Shown here piece after piece: positions 19,670-31,095 of a stretch of 64,000 nucleotides of DNA (its first letter is position 1; each line of letters begins with the position of its first letter). The position numbers and the translations under genes are program-made. The notes under the pieces were generated by a model. That model saw only the letters and a program-made list of their open reading frames with translations, made no database searches and was not told where the DNA came from. This DNA is from Chamaecyparis obtusa (taxonomy: Eukaryota; Streptophyta; Pinopsida; Cupressales; Cupressaceae), in NCBI GenBank assembly GCA_027943335.1, contig BSBK01003566.1:27501-91500 (forward strand). Reading direction: 5' to 3'.

Positions 19670-22584
19670 TAACTTTGAATGAAACAGAAGAAAAGGATGA
19701 AGACAACTGAAGAACAATTTGATTCGAGAAAATCGGATGGCGCAACCTTGTCAAGATTATGATAGTTTTTAAGATCTGATGAGATGTGGGTGAAGGAAAC
19801 TGTGCCCTGGATGTATGGGATAGATCGCCCAAAAGATAGCGGACACGAGTTCTCAACACTTAGTTTGTTTTTGAAGATTGATTGATTAAAGATTGATAGT
19901 TATGACAAGGTTTTGACACGAGATAAAAAGGACTCAAATTGATCAAACAGAAGACTAGATCGGATTCAAAAGATCAAACTCAGAAAATGGTAGAATGCTC
20001 AATAGCTACTGCTCTGTTCCTGACACAATGATATTTTTGACAGATTCTGGAACTAGGCTGGAAACATTGGATATCTTGCAATTTGACAATTTCTGACAAC
20101 TTTCTCAAATTTTTCCAAACGACACTCTGCAGACTCGTACGACACTGGGTAGTCTATGAAATGACAGTTGCTAAACTCATACGACAGTTGGGTAATACTG
20201 AAATGACACTTGACAAAAATCGTACGACTTTTGACTTCTTGAAATGACTTTTGACTCCAGAAAAGATTTTACGTCAATTTTTGCAAAATGTAAGGTCTTC
20301 AGTTTTGGATTGTTTGCAAATTGTATTGTCCAGATTTTGAAGGTTATACCAGATTTGATCGTTTTTAATAGCCAAGTAGATAAATAAGCATGCTGAACAG
20401 CAAGCAAGTGATTCCAAGCATGTCTGAAAATAATGAACAAGGGCAAAAGCAACCTTGCGCATGAACAATCAAGTGACCAAATTGTGCTAATCCCTGAGAG
20501 TGCTAATTGTGTATGTTCTGAAAAGTTTTGCAATAACGCACATATACCTGAAAGTGAAAAAATTGGCCTCTCTAGGGTTTTTAGTAATGGTTTGACTCTG
20601 TAACTTTTATGATTCAAAGGGGTGAACTCCAATCCCGGCGCACCAGGGTTTTGACACAGTCCGAGAACTTAATCCTCAAGAGCTGCTAGGGAGATCTGAC
20701 AACCCAACAATGAACCATACCCGTGGAGATTTCTTCCACAAGGACATTTATATAGCGGTTGTCACTACCATGGCGAAAATGGCTATTACCGCTTGAGGTT
20801 CCGTCAATGCAGTTTGCCCTATGAAGGGATTGTCCGCTACGGTTAACCCTCTCTAAAGATGACTCACAATAGTATACCACAAGGGGACTTGGCTCCAAAT
20901 TCAAGGTTTTGACACCTCTTCACTTTTAACCCAAACAAAGCAAGCAGATTAATCCGACACGCTAAGACAAAGTTTTGTTCCACCAAGGTCTGTGATATCA
21001 ACTCCACGTGATCTATCAACCTCTCCGGGGAGAGAATGTATCAATCAATAAGAGAAGACGCACTAACCAATTTTGATTCACCAAAGCTTGTGATATCAAC
21101 CCCACATGATCTATCAACCTCTCCGGAGAGAGAATGTGTCGATCAATAAGAGAAGACTCACTAACTAAGTTGAATGTGAAACGCACTAAGTATCCTCCCT
21201 ACCTACAAGGATTCTATCGTCAAGAAGGATTTCGCTAGGAATCCAATCTTTCAAGAATCACGAATAGTGTTCATAGGGCCTAATTACTATGTGAGCACAG
21301 ATATATGTTCCGAAAGTAAATCTACCAAAAGCATTCAAAAAGTAGAAAGAGGAACACTTAACGCTTAAAGCAAATATGAGATGAGTCCACAAGGTGGAAC
21401 ACTTAACACCTCACACAAGCTAAAAATGAGTCCCCAACTTAGAAAACAAGTGAGTTCCTAAAAGCACAAAAGGGTTGCCAAGTGGAACATTTAACGCTTC
21501 TGTCCTGTTGACCCCTCCCCTTTATGGCGCTGAGATTGCAACCACGGGGCGGAAATGAGGGGCCGGCGGATTAGCGAGTCCAATAACCCAAGATAGCAAT
21601 CAAGATCAATCACAAGTATTCTAAGACTACGTAATGAATCCTTAAGGGTTCACAACCTAGTATCAATTATGCAAGTGTGTAGAAATAGATCAAAAGCATG
21701 AAAAGATGCACACAAGCTTGACACATAAGAGATTTATTTTAAGTCCCAAATCAAAATATTATTAGATGAAGGAGAATACCTGGGATCCTTGCAACGCGCT
21801 TAGTATATTTTACTTGATTTTTAGCAATTTTTGTTGAGCTTTTCCATGCAAGCAAGTGACGAACTCTCCAACAAGCAAACAAGCAAACAAGCAAACAAGA
21901 TATGCAAAATATATTCAACTTATGAAAACCATAGGGTTAGCTCTAAAAATCAATTATTATCAGTAATAATAGCCAGAAATCAACCCAAATGACAACTCAT
22001 ATCATTCATTGAACCATGTAAAAAAAATAAGTGCATACCCATCACAAAACTTTATTTTTTTTGCTGCATTTGACCTAGTCAACAAGATCTAATTTTTTTG
22101 ATATGATTTTGGCCACAAAAATAGAAATTCAGAATAGAGACCCCTGCTAAAAAATAGAGAGCTTTCCAAAAATGCAAAAATTTTAGAAAAACCTCTTCAT
22201 TTGTGTCCTAGAGACCCATTTTATCAATACAGACTAGTTTTTGTAAATTGACTATTTGAGCTATGATATCATGTCCAAATTTAAAACACAAAGAATGGAC
22301 CCCCTGTAGAATTTAAAGAGCTTTCCGAAAATATAAAAATTTTCAAAAAATATTCTGATTTGCGTCAGATATTAATTTTTTCCGGAATTTCAAGAAAAAA
22401 TTATTAAAAATTCAAAACATCTCAAAAAATTCTAAATTTTTTACTGTAGCTTCCATGACGTGTCACCAACCTGAAAAAAAATTTTAGACCAAAATTCCAA
22501 GCCGTTTGGGAGATAAAATTAAATCTTTGAAACTTTGGGGTTTTAGCTCCCAAAAAAATCAAAACCAGCATGCAAAGGTGGGTT
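19670..22584 (-). other. Ty3 5' leader (untranslated)
   Basis: 2.9 kb between the PBS and gag. No convincing reading frame was found: a 151-codon stretch at 20177-20632 (-) has no recognised domain. The leader contains a 98-bp tandem duplication (20973-21168) and a local GC-rich patch near 21520-21580. Some Tat/Ogre elements carry an extra gene here; this one does not visibly do so. Confidence 0.7.
20973..21168. repeat. 98-bp tandem duplication in the Ty3 leader
   Basis: Two adjacent units start at 20973 and 21071. Both contain GATCTATCAACCTCTCCGG and AATAAGAGAAGAC, with roughly ten differences between them. The leader duplication is therefore older than the element's insertion. Confidence 0.85.
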
Positions 22585-22602
22585 GCCCCACGGTGGGCGC
22601 CA
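22585..22602 (-). promoter_or_regulatory. Ty3 primer-binding site, tRNA-Lys type
   Basis: Minus-strand TGGCGCCCACCGTGGGGC, four bases inside the 5' LTR. It is complementary to the 18-nt 3' end of plant tRNA-Lys(CUU), as I recall it, including CCA. It sets the start of minus-strand DNA synthesis and the orientation of the element. Confidence 0.9.
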
Positions 22603-22606
22603 AAAA

Positions 22607-23852
22607 TGTGTGTGTGAAAATTGTACCTGATCTGTAAACACAACACTCAGTAAAACATTAGAGGTTAGTGATAATCAAAATCGTGCAAAATTGAAAGCTA
22701 TCTAACCAAGCGATTTACTGCCTTCTAATAGGTGCGAGATTAATGTTCTCAGATTGTAATCGAGATCAGTGACCTAGACGACACCTAAATGAAGGATTTG
22801 AATGCAATTCTAGATATGGAATAAATGCAATTATTCTATTTTTTTAGATTTTTCTATGCAATAAGAATGATAAAAACTGATATGATATGAATGCTATTGA
22901 AAACTGATATGCTATGAATCTAACAATGATATGTAATATGAATGCAAAAAAAATAAGATTGATCTCACAAAGCTTTGAATTCGCAAGTTGATTCCTCAGT
23001 CTCCAATTCTCCAGCGTGATTGTGCAAAATATGAGATGATTTGTGAAGAGCTAAAGCCTTAATTTATAGAAATCCAGGGCTTTGGAGGTGCATGAATAAA
23101 AGCCATAAATCACTCAAATTAACTCATCTTGATTTTTGAGTTATCTGATCATAAAAGATAGTTAATTCTCAAAATCATGCAAAAACATGCAAAAACAGCT
23201 TTTTAACTCAAATTAGAGTTTAGATCAGCTTTTTGAACTCCAAAAGGATGTTGAGTTCCAAAAAGTCAATAACTTGCATTGATTTTCTGATTTGGAGTTT
23301 AACTGTTTCTTTTGAATATGCATAATAATTAAGAATTAAATAAATAAATAAAGTGATTTATCCTCAACTCAACTGATTTTTGAAAATAAATAATTAATTT
23401 ATGGGTTAATTAACTATTTATTCAAACTTTTATTAAAAATTATATTATTAAATAATGACAACATGCTTTAATTAATTAAATAAGAATTTAATCAATTAAA
23501 GATAGGAATTTTGATTTATTGTCAAAATTAAATAATACAATTAATAATAGATAGAATTAAATTTAATTACATAATTAAGTGGCAAATATTAAATCTAATT
23601 AATTAAATATGAAAATATTCAATTAATCAAATTTTAGGATAAATGTGATTTATTGCCAAATAATTATAAAATTAAAGATAATTAAGATAATTAGGAATAT
23701 TACTAGGAATATTCTCCGATGCAAAATTTAAGATAATCAATTAGATTTGATGATGTTTAGATGTGCCTTAGATTAGGACTTTGATGTCGATTTCATATGA
23801 TTTGATGATATAGGAGGTTAATGAACTTATAGCCCATTTTTGGGGTATTACA
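22607..23852 (-). repeat. Ty3 LTR (5' LTR, promoter copy)
   Basis: 1246 bp, same length and apparently same sequence as 8463-9708. In element orientation transcription would start here and run toward 22607 and on into the leader. Identical LTRs are expected directly after insertion, because both are copied from one template. Confidence 0.97.
23060..23070 (-). promoter_or_regulatory. Candidate TATA box in the Ty3 5' LTR
   Basis: Minus-strand CTATAAATTAA, about 780 bp into the LTR and 450 bp before its end, is the best TATA match. A start about 30 bp downstream would divide U3 (about 820 bp) from R-U5. The position is inferred from sequence only. Confidence 0.5.
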
Positions 23853-23857
23853 CAAGG
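23853..23857. repeat. Ty3 target-site duplication, right copy (CAAGG)
   Basis: Exact partner of 8458-8462. Confidence 0.95.
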
Positions 23858-26382
23858 AAACACCCGTTCTTCAAAAGAGAGTAACATGGGAAAACTTAAT
23901 AGACCTGATGCAGAGCCCTCCACTATCACCCTAAGGAGATCAACTCAACTTGAGGATTCAACAAACTACTTGGAATCCACTCAAGGAATTAACCTCACTT
24001 AGAGATCAAATAAAGTTCTCTGACTTGGTAGATCACTTCCACATCCATACTTATGAGTTCATTATCTCAATTCCTCAATCCAATCTCATCAAACTTTAAA
24101 TACCCTCCTGGGTCACCTAGTGCACCTAGTGTACCTAATGCCTCCAACATACCAAATATCCAACCAAACTCCTTCCACTGATTCCAACACCTTGTATCAC
24201 CTTAACATGGTCTATCTACCATGATCCAACTCTCCACCAACTCCCAACAACTCACCTTTCACCATTTTGCACTTTAGCCCTTCTAGACCTGGCTAGTAGC
24301 CTTGTCAATACCAAAATCTTCAAATTTCATGAAACTTTCCGAAACACCCTGGTAATGTCTTTATATTTTCTAATACCCTTTTCATATTTATTTAACCCCT
24401 ATCAACCTCAAGCTTTCATCTCTTGACTGGTGAACCTTTCTACTGCTGATTGCCCTCTTTCCTAGGCCTAATTAGCCCCCTTTATCAAAGCAACCCTATA
24501 CTCCACTACTCTCCAAGACTCTATGACCTTAAACAGTCTTATATTAGGATTCCAAACCACCAATTTTTGACTTTTTCTAGGCACACCACTCACCCAACTC
24601 TCAAACCATTAAACCCTTGTTCCTAGGGTCATAAATCTAGGGCTTTGTGGCAAATGTCCTTCCCAGAAACACACAAGTTCAAATATGGTTCAAACAATCT
24701 CCAATACATCCACCTAGTCATATTATAACATCACATTCTTACTCCAGCCATCAAATCACTCCTGTCCACCATTTGGTGCTTTTCCAATACACCTTACCAC
24801 TGTGCATTCACCAGTCCCTTACTGTTCTTCTCTTCCTTCACTTTCCCTACAAATAAGCATCAATCCCATGACATCTATATTACAACATCTGACTTCTCCC
24901 ACCAATCATAGAAGTCACATTGGTGGGAGATTCATTTCACTTGGTGAAAGACAACTCAACTCGCTGTTTACAGTGGTAAATCTGAACACTGTTGATACAC
25001 CAGTCAATGTTGACTTGATCTAAAACCAAAAAAAAAAAAAGTTAAGGGCATAAAAATGTAGCAATAATACCAGTTAATGTATCACATTTCCCTTTAACCA
25101 ACTTCACATTAGTATTAAACTATAATAAAAATTCAAATATCTTGGCTGTCTGCTGTGACCAGTCTCTGTTCCTATACCAGAGAGTTCCTGGTATTACCAG
25201 TGATAGAACAATGCAAAGGCAATACAAAACAAGTGAAATAAAACAAAATGAAATGTCTCAACCCAAAGCAATCCTTATTTTCATTGTCACCAAACACAAC
25301 AGTTTACTGTTGTTGACTGTACCCGTAGGGACAGTGAGACACAGAGTTGTAGGAAATTTAATTCTTATTCATCATGAACTCGTTTCTCCATTTCATATTA
25401 CATAGCAGATCATACTCCCTCCTCTCTCCCCTTGGATCTACCACCAAATAAACATAAATCTCCTGAATAAACTAACAACAACCTTGTAACTATCCCTAAC
25501 TGTCATCATAACTGACTGTTAACAGTGTAAACAAGAAAAATGTTGTCAAGTTGACAACAAAGTTGTCAACTCGACATCATAAACATATAGTGCTAAAACT
25601 TAAAACTTCTAAAGGTTTTAATGATAACCTTTATCACCTTATAACCTCTACTAACCCAACTAGCCCCATTAAGCCCATTTGGCTTATATTGCCAACATTG
25701 GCAATTTTTACAAATATTGCACTTTTAGTGCCTATGACAATATTTAGAGGCTTTAATAGCCTTGTTACATATTTTAAGACCCCTATAGATCATTTTCAAC
25801 AACCACTAACCTAGGATCAACCATGAGAATTCTTATTACATGTTTTAATGACTCTTGAAGGCCATTTGTCTTCAACACCTCCTAGGGATCCATTAGTGAC
25901 CCCATTGCTCTTCCTGCCTCTTGGATTTGACCTTGGTGCTCCTACACCAAGACCCCAGAGGGGTGCCCATTCCATCTAGCATAATCCCGACAATCCAAAC
26001 TAGAGATAACTATCATCCAAATGGACTCAATCATACTAGAAACTCTTCCCTATTCATAATGTATGACTGTGCACTGCACTTTCCTGCAAAAATAGAAAGT
26101 CTCTATTCTATCTCTAACAAGCATTGAAATCATAGATCAACCAAAGATCAAAATAGCACTAGAAGTAGAGATATACTAAAGCCAGAGTACCTCTTTTTAA
26201 ACTATTAATACTTATGGTAAACTGAAATGTGATGACAAACCTGTAAAAAATTGTTAAAATTAAGTAGGCAAGCATTTTTTATTTTATTTTAAAATATATG
26301 TTGGATTCTTTTATTTTGACGATAAATTTTGATGGTGCATTTTTTATTTTATTTTAAAATATATGTTGGATTCTTTTATTAT
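23858..26382. other. Non-coding, continuation of the interrupted insert
   Basis: No supported gene. It contains AATTAGCCC-type words (24470, 25660), near-palindromes of GTTGTCAA.TTGACAAC type at 25540-25580 and a 44-bp direct duplication at 26272-26315 and 26337-26380. With 6079-8457 it makes up about 4.9 kb bracketed by the 45-bp repeats. Confidence 0.4.
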
Positions 26383-26427
26383 CGTAACAGCATACTAGTT
26401 GACAATGCTAAAAAATTCAAAATAGAA
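26383..26427 (+). repeat. 45-bp direct repeat, right copy
   Basis: Partner of 6034-6078 with one mismatch. It lies 23 bp beyond the donor of the TNPA exon at 26450. Confidence 0.65.
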
Positions 26428-26449
26428 TTAAATGAATAGAGCCTCTTAC

Positions 26450-26794
26450 CTGATTTGAATCCATAAAATTATGGACATTCCATGTAGAAACTATAGGCTT
26501 AACAGAAGTGGCCAACTGTGATACTGTCTCAGCCAGTCCATCCATATGCGCAGCAGAGGCAGCCAACTGGGATACTTTCTCAGTGAGTCCATGTATGCAA
26601 TTCATTGTTTGTTCATACCCATCGTTTGAGCTAAAATGATCTGCAGAGGCTATTACATGACGTGCAACAGATGGCTGTGAGATCTCATTTGATGGACTAG
26701 ATTTCCAACTCATATTGTTGTTCGATCTAGGATCTAATGTTTCCATATAATTAACAATTTCTTCTACACTTGCTTCTTTGTTATTATTTTCCAT
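26450..26794 (-). CDS. TNPA-type CACTA gene, middle exon
   Basis: 115 codons between acceptor TTGTAG and donor GTAAGA, phase 0 at both ends. It starts MENNNKEASVEEIVNYMETL and carries two related segments, LTEKVSQLAASAAHMDGL and LAETVSQLATSV, which form a short heptad-like coiled-coil repeat. This fits the dimerising tail that follows the plant En/Spm transposase domain. The next exons lie more than 20 kb away because the intron holds the Ty3 element. No stop codon is seen. Confidence 0.65.
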
Positions 26795-26887
26795 CTACAA
26801 TACAACATTAATATCAACAAATAGTTAGTTCAATAAATAATTCCAATAAATATTCACATAAATTGAACCAAAAAATTAGGCACTTAC

Positions 26888-27953
26888 TCCAAATTTGTCC
26901 TTTTTAGCTTGCAACCCGCCTCGGCCAAATGTGTATCTAGCTGTTACATTATCTCTTGCTCTCTTGCCTCTACAACTTTTAATCAAATATTCTTTAGAAC
27001 TCATGCTTTCTTTCAATGCCTCCCATTGTCTAGGAGATAGAGTAGATTGTAACCTGTCTTTCCCATCCATGATAGTTTTTCTGCAAGTGTATCTAAAATT
27101 ATTCATCAAAATTCTCATTTTTTTCTTGTAATATCTTCGAGAGATTTTTCCACCAGTAGTCTCGAAATTATTTTCCATCTTTTGTATGACAATTTCCACA
27201 TTTCGTGGATCTTGATCTGCAAAGTTTGCCTTGCAAATATCCAAATGGGTTCTGCATCGCATGCCCAACTCAGAGGCCCACCTTGCAACATTTTTCCCAA
27301 TGGGCTCGCCATCTCTTGATACCTCAACCAAGAATGGCTTCTTGCCTTCTAATTTTCTCTGTTTTGCATCCCTCTCTATAGATCTATATAAATTTTGACT
27401 CAATCTTCTCCTTTTGACAAAAGCAGGCACATCTTCCATATTTAAACCACTGCCAATATTTTTTTCTGATTTATTAGTTCCATCAGAAGATGTAATAGGT
27501 ACATTGGATGCAAGCAATATCTCTTCATTCCTTTCAGCAACTTGAAGTTCACCATTTTTACCCACATTAAGTGTGTCATGAGTAGTTATATCACTACCTA
27601 TCTTTGTAGACTTTTCCTCAAAGACATCCTTTATCACTCTTGCAAAAAGCTTTTGCATATTTTCTATTCCTTGACTCCCATGTTTTTCAATAATCTCTTT
27701 GAGACTTTGTGTTAAAAGATCTTCGTGATGTTGTGCATCACCATGTTCTATATCTAATTGTGCAACACCATGTACTTTATCAAGATGCACATCACTATGC
27801 ATTATACCTGGCTGCACATCATCACAACTATTGTTTCCACCAAGTGCATGTGCTATTGAATCACAAATTCGTTGGCTTCTACGAGTTGTCGGCACTCTAT
27901 CTTTGATTTCCTTTTGTTTTCCTTTTTCATTTCCTATGTAGTTTGTTTCTTTC
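26888..27953 (-). CDS. TNPA-type CACTA gene, main exon (plant Ptta/En/Spm transposase domain)
   Basis: An open exon of about 355 codons from acceptor CCTATATAG to donor GTAAGT (phase 0 exit). The N-terminal part is basic (VPTTRRSQRICDSIAHAL). A central NVARWASELGMRCRTH segment is followed by a C-terminal half with RYYKKKMRILMNNFRYTCRK, LSPRQWEALKESMSS and RYTFGRGGLQAKKDKFG. These are hallmarks of the plant transposase (Ptta/En/Spm) family, in particular the W and the GRGG region. The family protein binds CACTA ends and assists the TNPD transposase. No internal stop is seen here, although neighbouring exons are damaged. Confidence 0.75.
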
Positions 27954-28065
27954 CTATATAACCAAAAACATCATATTATATCTTGTATACATAAAGCTCA
28001 AGCCTATAAATTTTCAATAAACACTATTAAACAATAACATACTACTCACTGGATTTACAACTTAC

Positions 28066-28207
28066 CTGTTTGTTAATCTAAGCTATGACAAATATTCATT
28101 ATCCTTGCCACATGTTTTCTACAAAACTTCTCGTACTCTGTCAATAGAATTTTAGCATTCTCACCACTATCATCTAATTTGGGCCTCACATTCTTTCTCC
28201 TCATTTC
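28066..28207 (-). pseudogene. Possible first exon of the TNPA-type gene
   Basis: Between TTTCAG and donor GTAAGT, an ATG at 28204 opens MRRKNVRPKLDDSGENAKIL and continues EKFCRKHVARIMNICHSLD before a TAA. The exit phase does not match the next exon (27953), so either the exon is damaged or it is a 5' untranslated exon with a short upstream frame. Confidence 0.4.
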
Positions 28208-29147
28208 CTGAAATCCAAATGAGTGATAATATATAAATCAGCAACTTGAATCAAAATGTAAACAAAGACAAATTTCAACAACTAAATGCTTGACAAGATA
28301 CTCAAAAAGAGCTTTGTTTGACATGATCTGAATAGTCTACATAAGGACAGTCAGCCTTATAAGGACAGTCAAACAATAGAATAAATCTAAACTTCCATCT
28401 CCTTAAGCCCATGGCCCTGATGTGCATCAATTTATGGACAAAGCCCATATTTACTGACTACAATAGTTCAAATATTTCATGTAACTGTTTAGTCACATTA
28501 ATGGCTTAAAGTCATGTGCCAAACATTGCATGAGACCTTGAAACCTCATGGTATAGTTAATGTACACCATCTCCTTCATCCTTGTCTAAGAGAGGAGGTT
28601 ATTCATGCTTGCAAAATGAAAGGGATCACATTTTGTGTGCTCACTGCTTTCCCTAAGGAGGGTTTGAATCAGTTTTAATCAAATGAAGATAACTTTTTCT
28701 ATACTCAATCAAATGAACTCCTTCAAAGCCCAAATTACTCTAGATTAAAAATATTAACATGTCCAAATAGAAAAGTTTCAAAACAAATCCATTAAGCTCA
28801 TTGTAATCATACTCAAAGTTGACTGTTGCAGAAAAAGAACATGAAAATGTAGAACCTGAACACTTTTATTTGATTCACACTCCAAAATCCTGACCACCTA
28901 CATTTCTTGGGCTATCCCCCATACAAATAGGCCTCTTTCAATGTTTAAAAGACTAGCCAACTACCTGTAACTTCCTACTAAACCAACTACAATCAGTTGG
29001 AACCGTCAGTACTCAGCGATTACAAAGGTTTTAAAATGTTGTCAACTCGACAACCATATATCTAATGACTCCATATACTTGCAAATGACTTTAGAACCAA
29101 ATAAAATCTTTACTACTACCCCTAAGACAATTAATTCTTATTAGATC
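28208..29147. other. Non-coding CACTA interior
   Basis: No gene recognised. A GTTGTCAACTCGACAAC motif at 29038-29054 repeats words seen near 25562. Confidence 0.4.
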
Positions 29148-29333
29148 TTATCCCCTATGATCTTGCTTATTAGACAAAGAGGATGCTGACAAGGTTATGG
29201 AATCAATATTTACACCAGCCAATTGCATTTTCTTGAAAGTTTCTAAAGCCTTTTCAACAAATTTATATTGTACATATCCTACAATCATAACATTCCATGA
29301 GACCACATTTCTTTTAGACAATCTCTTGAGCAC
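29148..29333 (-). pseudogene. PPR protein gene fragment
   Basis: A 61-codon stretch reads KRNVVSWNVMIVGYVQ, then ALETFKKMQLAGVNIDSITL. This matches the pentatricopeptide-repeat consensus of plant PLS-class proteins (RxVVSWNxMIxGYxQ...ALxxFxxMxxxGxxPDxxTL). Such proteins act in organelle RNA editing or processing, typically with ten or more repeats. Here barely one and a half repeats remain, with no ATG, start or flanking repeats. The fragment sits between TNPD and TNPA inside the candidate CACTA element and probably was captured. Confidence 0.75.
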
Positions 29334-30799
29334 TCATCATATAATGGCCATCAACAATATGTTATGATGCTTGATTCCACTATCTACTACTGTTGATGTA
29401 ATGGCATCCTTTAAACCATAATAACCAGTCAAAGTTAGTTTGCATAGGTCATTTTAATAGATTCATAGCCTCATGGATTGTTATTAAAAGTATCTTTAAG
29501 TCTCTTCAATGCCCTATTTTCTCTTTTTCATGGTCCCTTCCAATTAGGGTCCTCTTCTCAATCACCATAATCTTGAGGCCAAAATTGATGGTGCTACCAT
29601 TATTGATGGTTTGACAATTTCATAGGTAGTCATTACTGGAATGAATAAGGACATGAAGGAAATGGTCTCAAATTTCCATTTTATGCAATGGCTTCCTGAA
29701 TGCAAACAAGAGATATTTTAGTATTATATGACACTATCAAAGAATATAGATTATTGTTCTTATGAATTCACAGAACTTTTTAGATCATCAGTGAAAATTA
29801 TCTGCAAATATCTATTACAGGTAGGGATTGGTGAATTCACACATCTTGTCATGAGACCATTTATCTTATACACTTTAGGACATTAGGAGGCATCAAAAAT
29901 CTATTACAATACTTTCCATCCACTTGGAATCACAATACTAGCTTCTCACTTCAAGGAGGGTAACTAAGCCTACTAGCCCTGTCTACCTAGGTTTAGGAAT
30001 TCAACATCCAATAACAGAATTTGGAGACCAAAAAAAAACCATATGGGATACCTTTTGACATTTTATAATTCATATTCAAAGATGACACCAAGAGCAATTG
30101 AGACCTCTGATCACAAACTAACTGTTGCAAGGCTTTTAAGGCCTAATTAGGCCACTATTGCACAACTACCCCCAAATTACACCATACAACCAAACCAACA
30201 CCATGGAGAGGTGGAAAGGAACTTTAAAACAAGGAATCCATGGGTTTACAGTGCCTAAATGCCTCAGGATTACACCAGGTTTAGAAAATGCACTCACAGT
30301 CATGAAAACTAGTCATTTTCCACCCCAAATCAGACCTAGGGCATCAAACCATTGTCACCAATCATCAAATCTCACTTCAAAACCTCCAGAATAAGATAGA
30401 GGACACCCAGACCTTCCAATTCTCCCATTTTGGCAATTTTCCAATGGTGAATTTAGGAAATATGAAAGATTTTCTGTCAGAAACCTGGTTGAAGAGGGTT
30501 TTCAGACTGTTTTCACTAAAATTCTTCTAAATTTCTACTCTCTTTACCAATTCACCTCAAACCACCTGCACATGAAATTTAACTCATCCCTATTTCAATA
30601 TATGTAGGGCTTGAGGTGAGATAATGTATGGCCAATTAATAGAAATTGAATGAACAGTGAGTTTTTAGTCTGAAAATCAGAAAATCAGCATTTTTTATAT
30701 ATTGAAAATCAGCATAATTCCCTATTAATATTTGATTGACATTATTATTCTATTATAGATACCAGAGATTGAGAAATGAGGTTTCTTAATTTATAACAG
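29334..30799. other. Non-coding CACTA interior
   Basis: No gene recognised. GGCCTAATTAGGCC-type words at 30140 resemble the dispersed family noted elsewhere. A 78-codon open stretch at 30158-30394 shows no family features. Confidence 0.4.
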
Positions 30800-31095
30800 G
30801 CTCAACAAACAAGCAACCTATTTTAGAAACTCCAGGGGAGGTAAAGCACCAACATTTTCTATAAATCATGTTTTACTTAAATTTTATTTAAAGGATAAAG
30901 AATTTTAGGCCCTAAAGCTTATCTAGTCTATTGGGAAAGAGTATTCAACATTGTACCCAATACACATTTCCATTAAAATAATTAAAACGTAAAGAAATAC
31001 TGTTGTTGCTAAGATGTATTATGTTTTCATGCTTCCAGGTGTTTGCGTTGAGGAAACTGCTTCCTACAACATCTACTTATGATTTTAATATACAT
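30800..31095 (+). pseudogene. UGLYAH: Captured (S)-ureidoglycine aminohydrolase fragment (two exons)
   Basis: Exon 30800-30840 (acceptor ATAACAG, donor GTAAAG) reads STNKQPILETPGE. Exon 31039-31095 (acceptor TTCCAG, donor GTAAGT) reads VFALRKLLPTTSTYDFNIH. Joined in frame they match the start of the second cupin half of plant ureidoglycine aminohydrolase, where a TPGE-VFxLRKLLP...YDFNIH block is well conserved. The enzyme acts in the endoplasmic reticulum in ureide breakdown. Preceding and following exons were not found, so only about 33 residues of a protein near 300 remain. It runs opposite to the CACTA genes. Confidence 0.78.

Larger units (their letters stand above)
8463..23852 (-). mobile_element. 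Full-length Ty3-type LTR retrotransposon, Tat lineage
   Basis: 15,390 bp with two 1246-bp LTRs, TG...CA ends, a CAAGG duplication, a PBS matching tRNA-Lys, a polypurine tract and one uninterrupted gag-pol frame of about 2489-2505 codons, all on the minus strand. A second, archaeal-type RNase H after the usual one places it in the Tat group (Tat/Ogre/Retand). Other lineage-typical traits are a G-patch segment between protease and reverse transcriptase, a 2.9-kb leader and a 2.5-kb 3' non-coding region. I saw no difference between the two LTRs by eye, so insertion was recent. All parts expected of an autonomous element are present. Confidence 0.96.

Noticed and set aside
20177..20632. 151-codon minus-strand frame in the Ty3 leader, considered as an extra ORF1
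   Set aside because: No domain recognised, low-complexity codon pattern, and an overlapping frame is equally open. It is kept as leader.
22585..22602. tRNA-like sequence
   Set aside because: Only the 18-nt 3' end of tRNA-Lys is matched and it abuts an LTR, so it is a primer-binding site and not a tRNA gene.
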